Shown: positions 1 through 9,290, numbered from the stretch's first letter. The stretch: 64,000 nt of DNA from Sphingomonas sp. LC-1 (GCF_025371035.1 NZ_JANZXB010000013.1:1-64000); one strand, 5' to 3'. Notes: generated by a model from the letters alone, not told the origin. A program made the numbers and translations.

Positions 1-130
1 CATTCTTGTTGACGAACACGATGCCGCTCAGCACCCGCTGGTCATCCACGCGCGGCTTACCATGGCTCTTGGGAAAGAACGGTCGCAGCCGCTCCATCTG
101 CTCATCCGTCAGCCAAAACAGGTCGCTCAT
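1..130 (-). CDS. IS5-family transposase, N-terminal fragment (cut by window start)
   Basis: Reading the minus strand from the ATG at 130 gives 43 residues that begin MSDLFWLTDEQMERLRPFFP and continue with HGKPRVDDQRVLSGIVF. This is the typical start of IS5-family (IS1031/IS427-like) transposases, the DDE enzymes that move these short insertion sequences. The rest lies outside the window, so it cannot be told whether the element is intact. The start is preceded on the minus strand by a GGAG-type ribosome binding site (CAAGGAGACTGGA). The sequence between the gene start and about 190 is the end of the element. Confidence 0.85.
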   Translation of the reverse strand, partial: MSDLFWLTDEQMERLRPFFPKSHGKPRVDDQRVLSGIVFVNKN

Positions 131-193
131 TCCAGTCTCCTTGCGGAGCCTGAATCAGATCGCGATGCTCACATCAATAGGTCCTGACCCTAG
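131..193. mobile_element. Terminal segment of the IS5-type element, ending at a CTAG site
   Basis: The stretch between the transposase start and about 190 reads outward to GGTCCTGACCC and then CTAG at 190-193. Seen from outside, the element therefore begins GGGTCAGGACC, which I recall as a common end for IS5-group elements in alphaproteobacteria, and CTAG fits their preference for a YTAR-like target. The other end is not in the window, so the inverted repeat and target duplication cannot be confirmed. Confidence 0.5.
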
Positions 194-394
194 TAATGTG
201 ATTTAATATCATAGGCTTGCGAGGGATTGCCGTAAGGTGGTGATACTTCGGAATGGCTCTGAATCTGTTCTGAAAGATGACATTCTGTCTTATGGTCTAA
301 CTAAAGACTCGTTGTACCGCATCGCCCTTGGTGCGAAGGTCCATCCACTCTTTCTCGCTGAACGGGGCGGTGGTTTTTGGCCGGGGGCAATGAC

Positions 395-2395
395 ATGCCA
401 TTTGCATATAGAAGAGATGTGGACGGGATGCGCGCCGTTGCGATCATCTCGGTTGTTTTGTTTCACTACGGTATACCGTTTTTCGCCAACGGCTTTCTCG
501 GCGTCGACATATTTTTTGTCATCAGCGGCTATCTGATCACCTCGATTATCTATCGCGAGATGGTTCGTGGTGAATTTACCTATGCGCGTTTCTATTCCCG
601 ACGGTTCCGACGAATTCTACCCGCCCTGATCGCCACCGTCACGGTGACCACTGTCGTGGCCGCGAGTCTATTGCCCCCTTATGATTTGAAACGTTACGCG
701 ATAACGGCCATCGGCGCTTTGACCGGTTTGTCCAATTTCGCGTTCTTCAGCTTTGTCGACTATTTCTCGCCCAAGGCCGATCGTCAACTTTTGCTGATGA
801 CTTGGTCTCTGGGTGTGGAAGAGCAGTTCTACGTTCTTTTCCCGCCAACCATGGCGTTCCTGATCGGTTGGCGAAAAAAACTGCTGCTGCCGATCATGGC
901 GGGTGTCACGGTCGCCTCGTTGATCATGGCCGTCCTCGCCAATCATTTTCGTCCGGAAGCGGCGTTCTACCTCATCCCCTTTCGCGCGTGGGAGTTGTGT
1001 GTCGGGTCGCTTCTGGCACTGGCCGGGGCGAATGGTTTCGCCCAGTCGCTACCCCGCCGTCTGCACGAGGCATTGGGCGTCGTGGCGATCCTGCTGTTCG
1101 TGATCGCCATCGGAACCGAGAACGGCATTCCGACTATCGCGTTAAACGTCGTGATCGTCGTTGGCGCGGCGATGCTGATCGTTTCACGCGAATCGCTGGT
1201 CAACCGGCATATCCTGTCATCGGGTATCTTTGTTGGCGTCGGCCTGATCTCCTATTCCTGGTATCTGTGGCATTGGTTGCCGGTTGCCGTCATGCATGTG
1301 CTGGAGATTGAACCTAGCCTCGGCGGCAGGATCGCGGTCATCCTTTCCACGCTGATCGCGGGCATGCTCAGCTATTATCTCGTTGAGACGCCGTTCCGTC
1401 GCGGGCCTGCCGATCACCGGCGGGTATTGCGGCGCTATGGGGTGGCCTTGTGCGTTGCCGTCTTTCCCCTTTGCGCGTTGGTCGCGACGAAAGGGCTCTA
1501 TCGATTTGCCTCGCCCCAGATCAAATCGGTCGAGGACGATACGCTGGGCGCGCTCAAAAATCCCTGCCTCGCCAAATATGGGGAGGAAAGGCCCAGGCTC
1601 GGCTTACCCTGCGTGGCTAACACGAAGCAACCCGCCATCGCGTTGATCGGCGATAGCCATGCCAATGCGCTGGCCGCCGGGATCAAATCTCTCGCGGACG
1701 CTCGGGGCCTGGCGTTCGACCAGTTGACCAAATCATCCTGCCCGGCGTTATTCGGCTACACCCGTTACATGCCCAACCACCTGGGTCATGATCGGGAATG
1801 CGCCGCTTTCATGCGATCTGCCGTATCGACCGTGCGCGACCATCCCGAGATCAAGACGGTCGTCCTGGCCAGCTATTGGGCAGCGTCGTTCGACGAGGAG
1901 AAGGACGGCTTTCGTTATGTTCCTGCGGACGGCGATGGTCCGCGCACGACATTGGCGCAAAGCCGCGAGAACTTGGCCTGGGGTCTGCGTCAGATGATCG
2001 CCGCTATTCGGGGTATGGGGCGACAGGTCATCGTTTTGCAGGATGTGCCGCGCTTCACGGTCGATCCGTCGACGATTGGGCTGGCCAGCTTGATACCGCT
2101 TCGGGGGGCGATAACCCGGTTTGCAGCACCCGATCGGGCTGGCACATTGGTAAGGGGCGATCGGGTGGCGTTGACCGCGATTGTTCCCGACAGCGCCCGC
2201 CCTATCGTGCGGATGGCGGTCGACCCGCGCTCTGGCGTCCGGCTTCTCGACCCTGTGTCGTTGCTCTGTGACAGTACCGGCTGCCTGTTCCGTAACGATA
2301 ATACGATTTTCTACACGGATTCTCAGCACCTCTCCAATTCGGGGGCACGGGATGTGGCAAGCCGGTTGCCGCTGATAACGATCGACGCCCGCTGA
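395..2395 (+). CDS. OafA/YrhL-type acyltransferase with C-terminal SGNH domain
   Basis: 666-residue membrane O-acyltransferase that would add acetyl or similar groups to a surface polysaccharide or lipopolysaccharide. The N-terminal two thirds is the acyltransferase-3 domain with about ten membrane helices; it opens with the family signature RRDVDGMRAVAI and has GFLGVDIFFVISGYLI shortly after. The C-terminal periplasmic part is an SGNH hydrolase-like domain, with GDSH (Ser at residue 421) and the matching DSQH (Asp 642, His 645), so both catalytic elements are present. I start at the ATG at 395, which has GGGGG about 8 bases upstream; a TTG at 377 is in frame but lacks such a site. Base composition is visibly richer in A and T than the genes that follow, and an IS end lies 200 bases upstream, so acquisition by transfer is plausible. 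The substrate is unknown. Confidence 0.9.
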   Translation: MPFAYRRDVDGMRAVAIISVVLFHYGIPFFANGFLGVDIFFVISGYLITSIIYREMVRGEFTYARFYSRRFRRILPALIATVTVTTVVAASLLPPYDLKRYAITAIGALTGLSNFAFFSFVDYFSPKADRQLLLMTWSLGVEEQFYVLFPPTMAFLIGWRKKLLLPIMAGVTVASLIMAVLANHFRPEAAFYLIPFRAWELCVGSLLALAGANGFAQSLPRRLHEALGVVAILLFVIAIGTENGIPTIALNVVIVVGAAMLIVSRESLVNRHILSSGIFVGVGLISYSWYLWHWLPVAVMHVLEIEPSLGGRIAVILSTLIAGMLSYYLVETPFRRGPADHRRVLRRYGVALCVAVFPLCALVATKGLYRFASPQIKSVEDDTLGALKNPCLAKYGEERPRLGLPCVANTKQPAIALIGDSHANALAAGIKSLADARGLAFDQLTKSSCPALFGYTRYMPNHLGHDRECAAFMRSAVSTVRDHPEIKTVVLASYWAASFDEEKDGFRYVPADGDGPRTTLAQSRENLAWGLRQMIAAIRGMGRQVIVLQDVPRFTVDPSTIGLASLIPLRGAITRFAAPDRAGTLVRGDRVALTAIVPDSARPIVRMAVDPRSGVRLLDPVSLLCDSTGCLFRNDNTIFYTDSQHLSNSGARDVASRLPLITIDAR

Positions 2396-3815
2396 ACGAA
2401 AGCCGTCTGGCGGTGGCGCAAGCCGAAGGCGTTCTCCACCGCCAGAAACTGGTGACCAATCGGTCGATCATCCCAATCATCAGCAGCGACGCGCCGAACA
2501 ATGGCAGGACCATGCCCGCTACGACCAGCGACGCCAGCAGTCCGCCCATCCGCGCGCCCGACAGTGGCGGCGGAGCGCCCACGCGACCGGCCGGGCGTCG
2601 TTTCCACCACATGGCGACGCCACTGATCACCAATATCCAGATGGCGAGGCACGGGACCAGCATCAGCCATTGGTTCGCCCGCCCGAAATAATTGCCCATG
2701 TGAAGCTGCACCCCCGATTCCACCGCGCGCCCGACCAGGCCATATTCGGCGTAGCGGACTTCGGGCCCGATCGGCCTCAGGCTGTAGCGATCGACATAGA
2801 GGGTGCGCTGTCCGGCGGGACGGTCGGGATAGGTGAAGACGGTATAGACTCCGGTCGGGCCGCTGGGCAGGAACAGGCGATAGCTGCCCGACCAACCCTG
2901 CGCCGTCAGCAATTTCGCCACCCGGTCGGTGCCCGCGATCACCGCCGGATCGCGGGTCGCGCCCGGCGCGGCGGGACGGTGTTCGGCGTGCTCGCCCTGC
3001 AGGTTGGGCATGGTGGAATGCGGCATCGGCGCATCCTCCAAAGTCCATGGCGCATCGCCCAGCATGGCCTTCATCGGCTGGCTGTGCGGCGCGTTATACT
3101 GGCGGAAGGACGGGGGATAGCCGATCCCCATCGCCGCGCTTGCCCGGTGAAGTAGCGGGCCCGACACGCCTGCCCAGGGCAGGCCGGTGACGATCAGGAA
3201 TCCGATCAGCGCGACGGTCCACACGCCCACCGGTCCATGGAGATCGCGCCAGAAGCGTCGCCCCCGTCCCGACCAGTGGGGCCACAGCGTCCCTGCGGCC
3301 CGAAAGCCGCGGCGTGGCCACCATAGGATCACCCCCGTCACCAGCAGGACCAGCGCCCAGGTGACCGCCAGTTCGACCAGTCGCTCGCCCGCAATGCCCA
3401 TCAGCATCGACCGGTGCATGGCATCCGCCCAGCCGACCAGCGTTCGGTCATAGACCACGCTGCCCAGCACGCGCGCCGTTCCGGGATCGACCGCGACGCG
3501 GCGCGGTTCGCCGCCATCGGGTGTCACGAATACCACCGCCGATCGATCGGCCGTCGCCGGCATGTCGATCCGCGACGCGGTCCCGGGATAGGCGTGCAGG
3601 GCCGCGCGGATCATTCGCGACAACGGCACATTCTCGCGATGCGGCGCGACGAAGCGGAGTTGCGGGTAAAGCGCATCGTTCAACTCGTCGTTGAACAGAT
3701 AAATCGCGCCCGTCGCGCTGAGCATCAGCAGGATCGGCGCGACCAGCAGCCCGGCCCAGAAATGCCAGCGCCAGATGGTCCGGTGAAAGGCCGCGCGGTG
3801 CAAGCCTCGCGTCAT
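2202..3815 (-). CDS. PepSY-associated transmembrane protein (PiuB-like), with abnormal C-terminus
   Basis: Inner-membrane protein of the PepSY-TM family, usually found beside TonB siderophore receptors and thought to help reduce or release iron at the membrane. A first helix follows HRTIWRWHFWAGLLVAPIL, others occur near residues 190 and 390, and a last one at about 430-450. The ATG at 3815 is chosen because AAGGGGA lies just upstream; an ATG at 3830 overlaps the receptor stop as ATGA. Oddity: the recognisable domain ends near the codons at about 2450, yet the frame stays open for about 80 more residues of unconserved-looking sequence and overlaps the convergent acyltransferase by 194 bases. 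A lost stop codon or frameshift next to a rearranged junction would explain this. Family call firm, true C-terminus uncertain. Confidence 0.85.
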   Translation of the reverse strand: MTRGLHRAAFHRTIWRWHFWAGLLVAPILLMLSATGAIYLFNDELNDALYPQLRFVAPHRENVPLSRMIRAALHAYPGTASRIDMPATADRSAVVFVTPDGGEPRRVAVDPGTARVLGSVVYDRTLVGWADAMHRSMLMGIAGERLVELAVTWALVLLVTGVILWWPRRGFRAAGTLWPHWSGRGRRFWRDLHGPVGVWTVALIGFLIVTGLPWAGVSGPLLHRASAAMGIGYPPSFRQYNAPHSQPMKAMLGDAPWTLEDAPMPHSTMPNLQGEHAEHRPAAPGATRDPAVIAGTDRVAKLLTAQGWSGSYRLFLPSGPTGVYTVFTYPDRPAGQRTLYVDRYSLRPIGPEVRYAEYGLVGRAVESGVQLHMGNYFGRANQWLMLVPCLAIWILVISGVAMWWKRRPAGRVGAPPPLSGARMGGLLASLVVAGMVLPLFGASLLMIGMIDRLVTSFWRWRTPSACATARRLSFSGRRSLSAATGLPHPVPPNWRGAENPCRKSYYRYGTGSRYCHRATTQGREAGRQSAGRPPSAR

Positions 3816-3826
3816 GGCGTTCCCCT

Positions 3827-6040
3827 TCATAGCCGGGCCGCCAGCGCGATTTCGAAGGATCGCGACGCGCCGATATAGATGTTGGTCGTCGGATAACCCG
3901 AATATTCGCCATAAAAACGGTTGGTCAGGTTCCGTCCGCGCAATCTCAGCGTCATTGCCTTGGCGATCGGCAGCGACAGGCTGGCGTCGAGCAGCATGCG
4001 CCCCGCGACATGGATGCTGTTGGCGGTGTCGGTGTAGAAACCCCCGGTCTGGCGTAGCGTGCCGCCCAGCGTCACGCCCGGAGTGATCGTGTAGGACGCA
4101 GCGGCATAGAGCGTCGTGTCCGGGATGTTGATCGGGCGGTTGCCGCTGCGATCCAGCCTTATGCCGCCAATCGTCTCGGCCAGCGCGTCGTAGCGCGCGT
4201 CGGTATAGGATGCCCCGACCGACAGGCTCAACGGCGGCAAGAGGGTGATCTGTCCCGACACTTCCGCGCCGCGCGACGATTGCCGCCCGCCCTGGACGCT
4301 GAGCGAGGGGTTTATGGGGTCGCGGGTCACTATGTCGGATTGCCGGATGTGATAGATTGCGCCCGTGACGCTGGCCCGGCCGGCCCAGCCCTCAGCCTTG
4401 AACCCCGCCTCGATTGCGCGACCATGGGTCAGGCGAAAGCGGCTATTGGCGATCGAGGCGAGCAGGATCGACGATACCGGCGAAACGGCGGTGGTATATT
4501 GCGCATAGACGGTCAGGCCGGGTGTCACCGCCCAACTGCTGCCAATGCGCCAGGATAGGGGATCGAAGCGCGGGGCGTTGCGATCGGTCGCGCCGCCAAG
4601 ATTCTGGATCGCCGTCCGGTTGAGTGCGATATGGTCCCAGCGCAGGCCACCGACCAGCAGCCATTTGCCGGTGAGGTTGACCGCGTCCTCGGCAAAGACC
4701 GCGCTCTGCTTCAGGCGCGACAGGAAGGTGACGTTGCCGCTGGTGAACACCGCCGCAGAGGTGGGAATGGCGATGACGCCGGGATGGCGGACATCGACAT
4801 CGGGCAGGGTGCCCGCCGGCGCCTGCTGGCGCAGGCTGGTAAAGTCGGTGTCGTTATATTCGACGCCCAGGGTGAAGCGGTGGCGCAGACGCGCGATGCG
4901 CCCGTCGCGTCCGACAGCCCCCCGCACATTCCAGAAGCGGTGATCGTGGCGGAAATCCTGATAGCTTTGACGGATGCTGCCGTTCGGGAAACGCGCATCA
5001 GGTGCGACGAAGCTCTGCGTATCGGCCAGCAGAAAGGCGCGGTCGGCGGTATAACCGGTCAGGTCGAGCGCGAAGGTCCAGCCATCGCCCATCGCCCAGT
5101 CCAGCCGCGATCGGATCGTCGTCTCGTCCGCACCCGACCAGGCCCCGCGCGGATTATAGTTGTTCCGCCGCAGGGCGCGATCGGCGACCAGCCCGTTCGC
5201 GGTCCGCACCGCATCGCTGGGGTCCAGTGCATAGCGCGCGGGGATCAGCGGCAGGCCCTGATAGGTCGAGTCGTAGCGATCCTCGAAATGATCGACCGCG
5301 ATCAGCAACGACAGGCGGTCGCTGGGCCGGTACAGGGCACTGGCGGTCAGCCCGGCGGAGAAACTGGCATTGCGCTCGACATCGTAGAGGCTGTCGGATC
5401 GCTGATAGCTGGCGTCGGCGCGGACCGAGACGGTGGACGCAACGGGCAGATTGACACCGGCCGCCGCGAAGACGGTGCCGAAGCTGCCCCCCGATAGCAG
5501 CATGTCCAGATGCCGCTCGCCCGGCACGGGCTTGCGGGTCACCTTGTTGATGACGCCGGCCAGCGCGCCCTCGCCATAGAGGACGGAGGCGGGGCCCTTG
5601 AGTATCTCGATCCGGTCGTAATGCCAGATATTGGCATCGCGCTGCGCCACCGTGGAGGCGGCGAGGCGCACTCCGTCCTGCAGGATCGAGACGGTGTTGC
5701 CCGCAAAGCCGCGCATCGACACGACGGCGGGGTTGCCCGGCACATTGCCCGACATCGCGCCGACCACCTGGTCGAACGCTTCGCGCGCGGTGCGGACGCC
5801 GCGCTGTTGCAGATCCTGCTGCGTCAGCAGTTCGACGGTGGCGGGGGTCTCCCGGATCGTCAGCGGCAGGCGGCTGGCAGCGGCGACCGGGGCGTCCGAT
5901 TGCCGCTTGGCGGTGACCACGACCGTGGGGGGCGCGGGCACGGATTGCTGGCCGGACGCGACGGCGTCCGGCATCATAAGGGGTAGGAACATCGACAGGC
6001 TTTCGACCGGTCCGCCACGCATATGGCGGACGAGGATCAT
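3827..6040 (-). CDS. TonB-dependent siderophore receptor
   Basis: 737-residue outer-membrane receptor of the ferric-siderophore type. After a short exported leader, the plug domain runs from about residue 45 and shows the usual sequence of landmarks: a TonB-box-like VVVTAKR, VVSMRGFAGNTVSILQDGVR, and RIEILKGPASVLYGEGALAG followed by GVINKVTRKP. The remainder is the 22-strand barrel, ending in an aromatic-bearing strand (SRSFEIALAARL). Its stop overlaps the ATG of an in-frame upstream start for the PepSY protein, and the small membrane protein lies 33 bases upstream, so the three genes look co-transcribed. The signal peptide is weak with the start as given; a start a few codons further in (at MFLPLMMPDAV) is possible. 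Ligand not determinable; no clear Fur box was seen. Confidence 0.9.
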   Translation of the reverse strand: MILVRHMRGGPVESLSMFLPLMMPDAVASGQQSVPAPPTVVVTAKRQSDAPVAAASRLPLTIRETPATVELLTQQDLQQRGVRTAREAFDQVVGAMSGNVPGNPAVVSMRGFAGNTVSILQDGVRLAASTVAQRDANIWHYDRIEILKGPASVLYGEGALAGVINKVTRKPVPGERHLDMLLSGGSFGTVFAAAGVNLPVASTVSVRADASYQRSDSLYDVERNASFSAGLTASALYRPSDRLSLLIAVDHFEDRYDSTYQGLPLIPARYALDPSDAVRTANGLVADRALRRNNYNPRGAWSGADETTIRSRLDWAMGDGWTFALDLTGYTADRAFLLADTQSFVAPDARFPNGSIRQSYQDFRHDHRFWNVRGAVGRDGRIARLRHRFTLGVEYNDTDFTSLRQQAPAGTLPDVDVRHPGVIAIPTSAAVFTSGNVTFLSRLKQSAVFAEDAVNLTGKWLLVGGLRWDHIALNRTAIQNLGGATDRNAPRFDPLSWRIGSSWAVTPGLTVYAQYTTAVSPVSSILLASIANSRFRLTHGRAIEAGFKAEGWAGRASVTGAIYHIRQSDIVTRDPINPSLSVQGGRQSSRGAEVSGQITLLPPLSLSVGASYTDARYDALAETIGGIRLDRSGNRPINIPDTTLYAAASYTITPGVTLGGTLRQTGGFYTDTANSIHVAGRMLLDASLSLPIAKAMTLRLRGRNLTNRFYGEYSGYPTTNIYIGASRSFEIALAARL

Positions 6041-6073
6041 GGAGGCGCCGCAAACGGCACCGGATGAAACGGG

Positions 6074-6532
6074 TCAGGAAAGCGCTGGCGGTCCCCGAAG
6101 CGGGGGACGAAGATAGGGTGCGTCCACCGGGCGTGGCACGATGCGCACGACCAGACCCAGGGCCATGACGAAGGCGATGAGCAGCGCCAACTGGATCGGA
6201 TCGATCGCCGCCAGCATCGGCGTGGCGAGCCCGGCAAAGGCGCAGGGCATGTCGCGGCCATGTCCGCCATCCGAATGACCCGCCGGATGGTCGGAGCGGT
6301 CGTGCATCGTCATGGCATGGCCCGCCATCGCCATTCCCGATCCCTGCCCCTCGTGCGGAGCAGGGGGCGGTGCGGGCAGCGGCCCGGCACCGGGGCACAG
6401 GATCACCGTGATCCGTCCCTCGACCGCTCCGACCATATATCCCATCGGCATCATGAGCTTGAGCAGCAGCGTCGCCGTGCAAAGCAGCACGGCCAGATGG
6501 CGTTGCGCGAGGAGGCTGCGGATCGCCGTCAC
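6074..6532 (-). CDS. Small membrane protein with Met/His-rich loop (DUF2946-like)
   Basis: 152 residues: a hydrophobic N-terminal segment at about 12-40, a periplasmic-looking loop, and a second helix at about 108-130. The loop is rich in potential metal ligands (GMAMAGHAMTMHDRSDH, then GHSDGGHGRDMPCAF). Architecture and context resemble the DUF2946-type proteins that precede TonB receptor plus PepSY genes in proteobacteria; no activity has been shown for them as far as I know. It is the first gene of the minus-strand trio and is divergent from the hybrid kinase. Metal binding, copper or iron, is inferred from composition only. Confidence 0.7.
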   Translation of the reverse strand: MTAIRSLLAQRHLAVLLCTATLLLKLMMPMGYMVGAVEGRITVILCPGAGPLPAPPPAPHEGQGSGMAMAGHAMTMHDRSDHPAGHSDGGHGRDMPCAFAGLATPMLAAIDPIQLALLIAFVMALGLVVRIVPRPVDAPYLRPPLRGPPALS

Positions 6533-6605
6533 GTTTCCGCGCTAGACAAGGGGGCCAGGCTTGTCACTTGGACAGATCGGCACAGCGGATGAACCATGCT
6601 ATCCT

Positions 6606-6620
6606 CGATCATGATGATCG
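6606..6620. promoter_or_regulatory. Perfect inverted repeat CGATCA-TGA-TGATCG between divergent genes
   Basis: A 6-3-6 perfect palindrome in the gap between the metal-uptake operon and the hybrid kinase. Its position suits an operator, but no binding protein can be named. Confidence 0.35.
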
Positions 6621-6701
6621 GTAATTTTCGTGCTAGCCGGGCTGTGTTTTTCCTATAGCAACGATTGGCGCTTAGTAGCGCTTTACATCATGTATCGGAC
6701 G

Positions 6702-9290
6702 ATGACGGACTCCCCCGCATTTGCTTTTCTGAATGGCGTTTCCGGGCAGGTGGTCGACGAGATCATCGGCTTCGACTGGTCGGCGACCTCGCTGGGCGGG
6801 CCGGAGCAATGGCCGATCGCCCTGCGGTGCCAGTTGGCGACGATGCTGGCCTGTCCGGCGCCCATGTATATGGTCTGGGGACCCGAGTTGGTGTCCTTCT
6901 ACAACGACGCCTATCGCCCGATACTGGGCTATCGGGCGGCGACCGCGATGGGCATGCCGTTCCGCATTCTCTGGGGCAGCATCTGGAACGAGATCGAGCC
7001 GCTGGTCGATCAGGCGCTGTCCGGCGGCGTCGCACGGGTCACCGATATGCGGCTGGACCTGGCGCGGCATGGCGAACCCGAGGAAAGCTACTGGACCTTC
7101 TCCTACTCGCCGGTCTTCGACGATCACGGCGCGGTGGCGGGCATGATCTGCGTCACCGGGGAGACGACCGCGCGCGTCCTCGCCGAACGACGCCAGCATG
7201 AGGCGGACGAGCGACTGGCCCTTGCGCTCAGTTCGGGTGCGCATGTCGGCATGTGGGACTGGGACGTGGTCAACGACTCGGTACGGTCCGATCGCCGGTT
7301 CGCGGCGATGTATGGCGTCGATCCGGCGGCGGCCGAGGTCGGGATGCCGATCGCCGAGTTCTTCCGCAGTATCCATCCCGACGATCGCGCCCGCGTCCAG
7401 GCGGAGATCGACGCCGTCATGGCCGGAAAGGGCGAGGGCGAGGAGGCATGGCTTTTCGCCTCCGAATATCGGCTGGTCCAGTCCGACGGGTCGATCCACT
7501 GGGTGTCCGCACGCGGGCGCTGCATCCTCGATGAAACGGGGCGTTGCGTGCGTTTTCCGGGGGTCAGCTTCGACATCACCGACCGGGTGCGCATCGAGCA
7601 TCAATTGCGCGAGAGCGAGGCCCGCGCGCGGCAGAATGCCGAACGGGTGCAACTGGCGCTGGGGGCGGGGGCGATCATCGGCACCTGGCTCTGGGATCTG
7701 CCCACCGACCGTTTTACCGTGGACGAGCCCTTTGCGCGCAGTTTCGGGCTGGACCCGGCCCTGGGCCATGACGGCCTCAGCCTCGCCCAGGTGGTGGAGA
7801 CGGTTCACCCCGACGACCAGGCGGGCTTGGCCGAGGCGATCAGGGAGGCGATTGCGCGGGGCGGCCCCTATGCGCATCAATATCGCGTTCGGCGGCACGA
7901 CGGCAGCTATCACTGGCTGGAGGCCAATGGTCGGGTCGATCACGCGCCTGACGGCACGCCGTTGCACTTTCCAGGTGTGCTGATCGACGTCAGCCGTCGC
8001 TTGGCGCTGGAGGCCGAGCGCGACCACGCCATCGCCGAATTGCGCGCCCTGACCAGCCAGCTGGAACAGCGTGTGGCGGAGCGCACCGCCGAACTGATGC
8101 GCGCCGAAGAGGCGTTGCGCCAGTCGCAGAAGATGGAGGCGGTGGGCCAGCTGACCGGCGGGCTGGCGCATGACTTCAACAATCTGCTTGCGGGCATTTC
8201 GGGCTCGCTGGAACTCATGGCGCTGCGGCTGTCCCAAGGGCGGACGGCCGATGTCGATCGCTATATGGACGCGGCGCAGGGCGCGACGCGGCGCGCGGCG
8301 GCGCTGACCCACCGGCTGCTCGCCTTTTCGCGGCGGCAGACGCTGGCGCCGCGACCGACCGATATCGGCGCGCTGGTCGCCGGAATGACCGACCTGATCC
8401 GTCGGACCGTGGGCCCGGCGATCACGGTCGAGACGGAGGGGGCGGACGATCTGTGGACCGTCCTGATCGATGCGCCGCAGCTGGAGAATGCGCTGCTCAA
8501 CCTGTGCATCAATGCGCGCGATGCCATGCCGGAGGGCGGGCGCATCGCGATCGAGATGGTGAACCGGCGGCTGGACGGTGACAATGCGCGGTTCGGTGAC
8601 ATACCCGATGGTGAGTATCTGGCGCTGTGCGTCACCGATACCGGGATCGGCATGACCCCGGAGGTGATCGAAAAGGCGTTCGACCCCTTCTTCACCACCA
8701 AGCCATTGGGGCAGGGGACAGGCCTCGGGCTCAGCATGATCTATGGCTTTGCCAAGCAATCGGGCGGCCAGGTCCGTATCCAGTCGACGCCGGGGGAGGG
8801 CACCACCGTGTTCCTCTATCTGCCGCGCCATGACGGCCCGGCGGAGCCGGTCGAAGAAGGTTCGACCGGTATTCCCGATGGCCCCGCCGGTTCGGGTGAG
8901 ACGGTGCTGGTGGTCGATGACGAGGCGACGGTGCGCCTGCTGATCGTCGATGTGCTGCGCGACATGGGCTATCGGGTGATCGAGGCGGCGGACAGCGCCC
9001 AGGGCATGGCCATTTTGCGGTCGTCGGTGCGCATCGATCTGCTGGTCACCGATGTCGGTCTGCCCGGCGGAATGAACGGGCGGCAACTGGCCGAGGCGGC
9101 GCGCGAATTGCGACATGAATTGAATGTCATGTTCATAACGGGCTATGCCGAAAGCGCGGTGTTGAACAGCGGCCATTTGTCGCCGGGGATGCAGTTGCTG
9201 ACCAAGCCGTTCACCGTGGACGCGCTGGTCACGGGGATACAGGCCGCCATGGGCGCGACCGCGCGCCGGTACGAACCGCACGTTCCCTGA
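6702..9290 (+). CDS. Hybrid sensor histidine kinase with PAS domains and C-terminal receiver
   Basis: 862-residue soluble hybrid kinase with no membrane segment, so the signal is probably cytoplasmic or small-molecule. In order: an N-terminal PAS-like domain (VWGPELVSFYNDAYRPILG), two PAS/PAC repeats (roughly 190-310 and 325-445), a short coiled coil ending in RVAERTAEL, a HisKA domain with phospho-accepting His 490 in GLAHDFNNLLAG, an ATPase domain with NLCINARDAMPEGG, DTGIGM and GQGTGLGLSM, and a receiver with VLVVDDE and acceptor Asp 784 in LVTDVGLPGG. The ATG at 6702 is preferred; in-frame starts at 6690 and 6630 only add unconserved-looking residues. The orphan arrangement means its output partner is elsewhere; homologues of this layout often lie in blue-light or general stress circuits, but no LOV cysteine motif is seen here. 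Confidence 0.9.
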   Translation: MTDSPAFAFLNGVSGQVVDEIIGFDWSATSLGGPEQWPIALRCQLATMLACPAPMYMVWGPELVSFYNDAYRPILGYRAATAMGMPFRILWGSIWNEIEPLVDQALSGGVARVTDMRLDLARHGEPEESYWTFSYSPVFDDHGAVAGMICVTGETTARVLAERRQHEADERLALALSSGAHVGMWDWDVVNDSVRSDRRFAAMYGVDPAAAEVGMPIAEFFRSIHPDDRARVQAEIDAVMAGKGEGEEAWLFASEYRLVQSDGSIHWVSARGRCILDETGRCVRFPGVSFDITDRVRIEHQLRESEARARQNAERVQLALGAGAIIGTWLWDLPTDRFTVDEPFARSFGLDPALGHDGLSLAQVVETVHPDDQAGLAEAIREAIARGGPYAHQYRVRRHDGSYHWLEANGRVDHAPDGTPLHFPGVLIDVSRRLALEAERDHAIAELRALTSQLEQRVAERTAELMRAEEALRQSQKMEAVGQLTGGLAHDFNNLLAGISGSLELMALRLSQGRTADVDRYMDAAQGATRRAAALTHRLLAFSRRQTLAPRPTDIGALVAGMTDLIRRTVGPAITVETEGADDLWTVLIDAPQLENALLNLCINARDAMPEGGRIAIEMVNRRLDGDNARFGDIPDGEYLALCVTDTGIGMTPEVIEKAFDPFFTTKPLGQGTGLGLSMIYGFAKQSGGQVRIQSTPGEGTTVFLYLPRHDGPAEPVEEGSTGIPDGPAGSGETVLVVDDEATVRLLIVDVLRDMGYRVIEAADSAQGMAILRSSVRIDLLVTDVGLPGGMNGRQLAEAARELRHELNVMFITGYAESAVLNSGHLSPGMQLLTKPFTVDALVTGIQAAMGATARRYEPHVP

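Noticed and set aside
6672-9281. 869-codon open frame on the minus strand opposite the hybrid kinase
   Set aside because: It mirrors the kinase gene in GC-rich codon phase; its translation is rich in Arg, Gln and His with no domain, and the plus strand has all kinase motifs.
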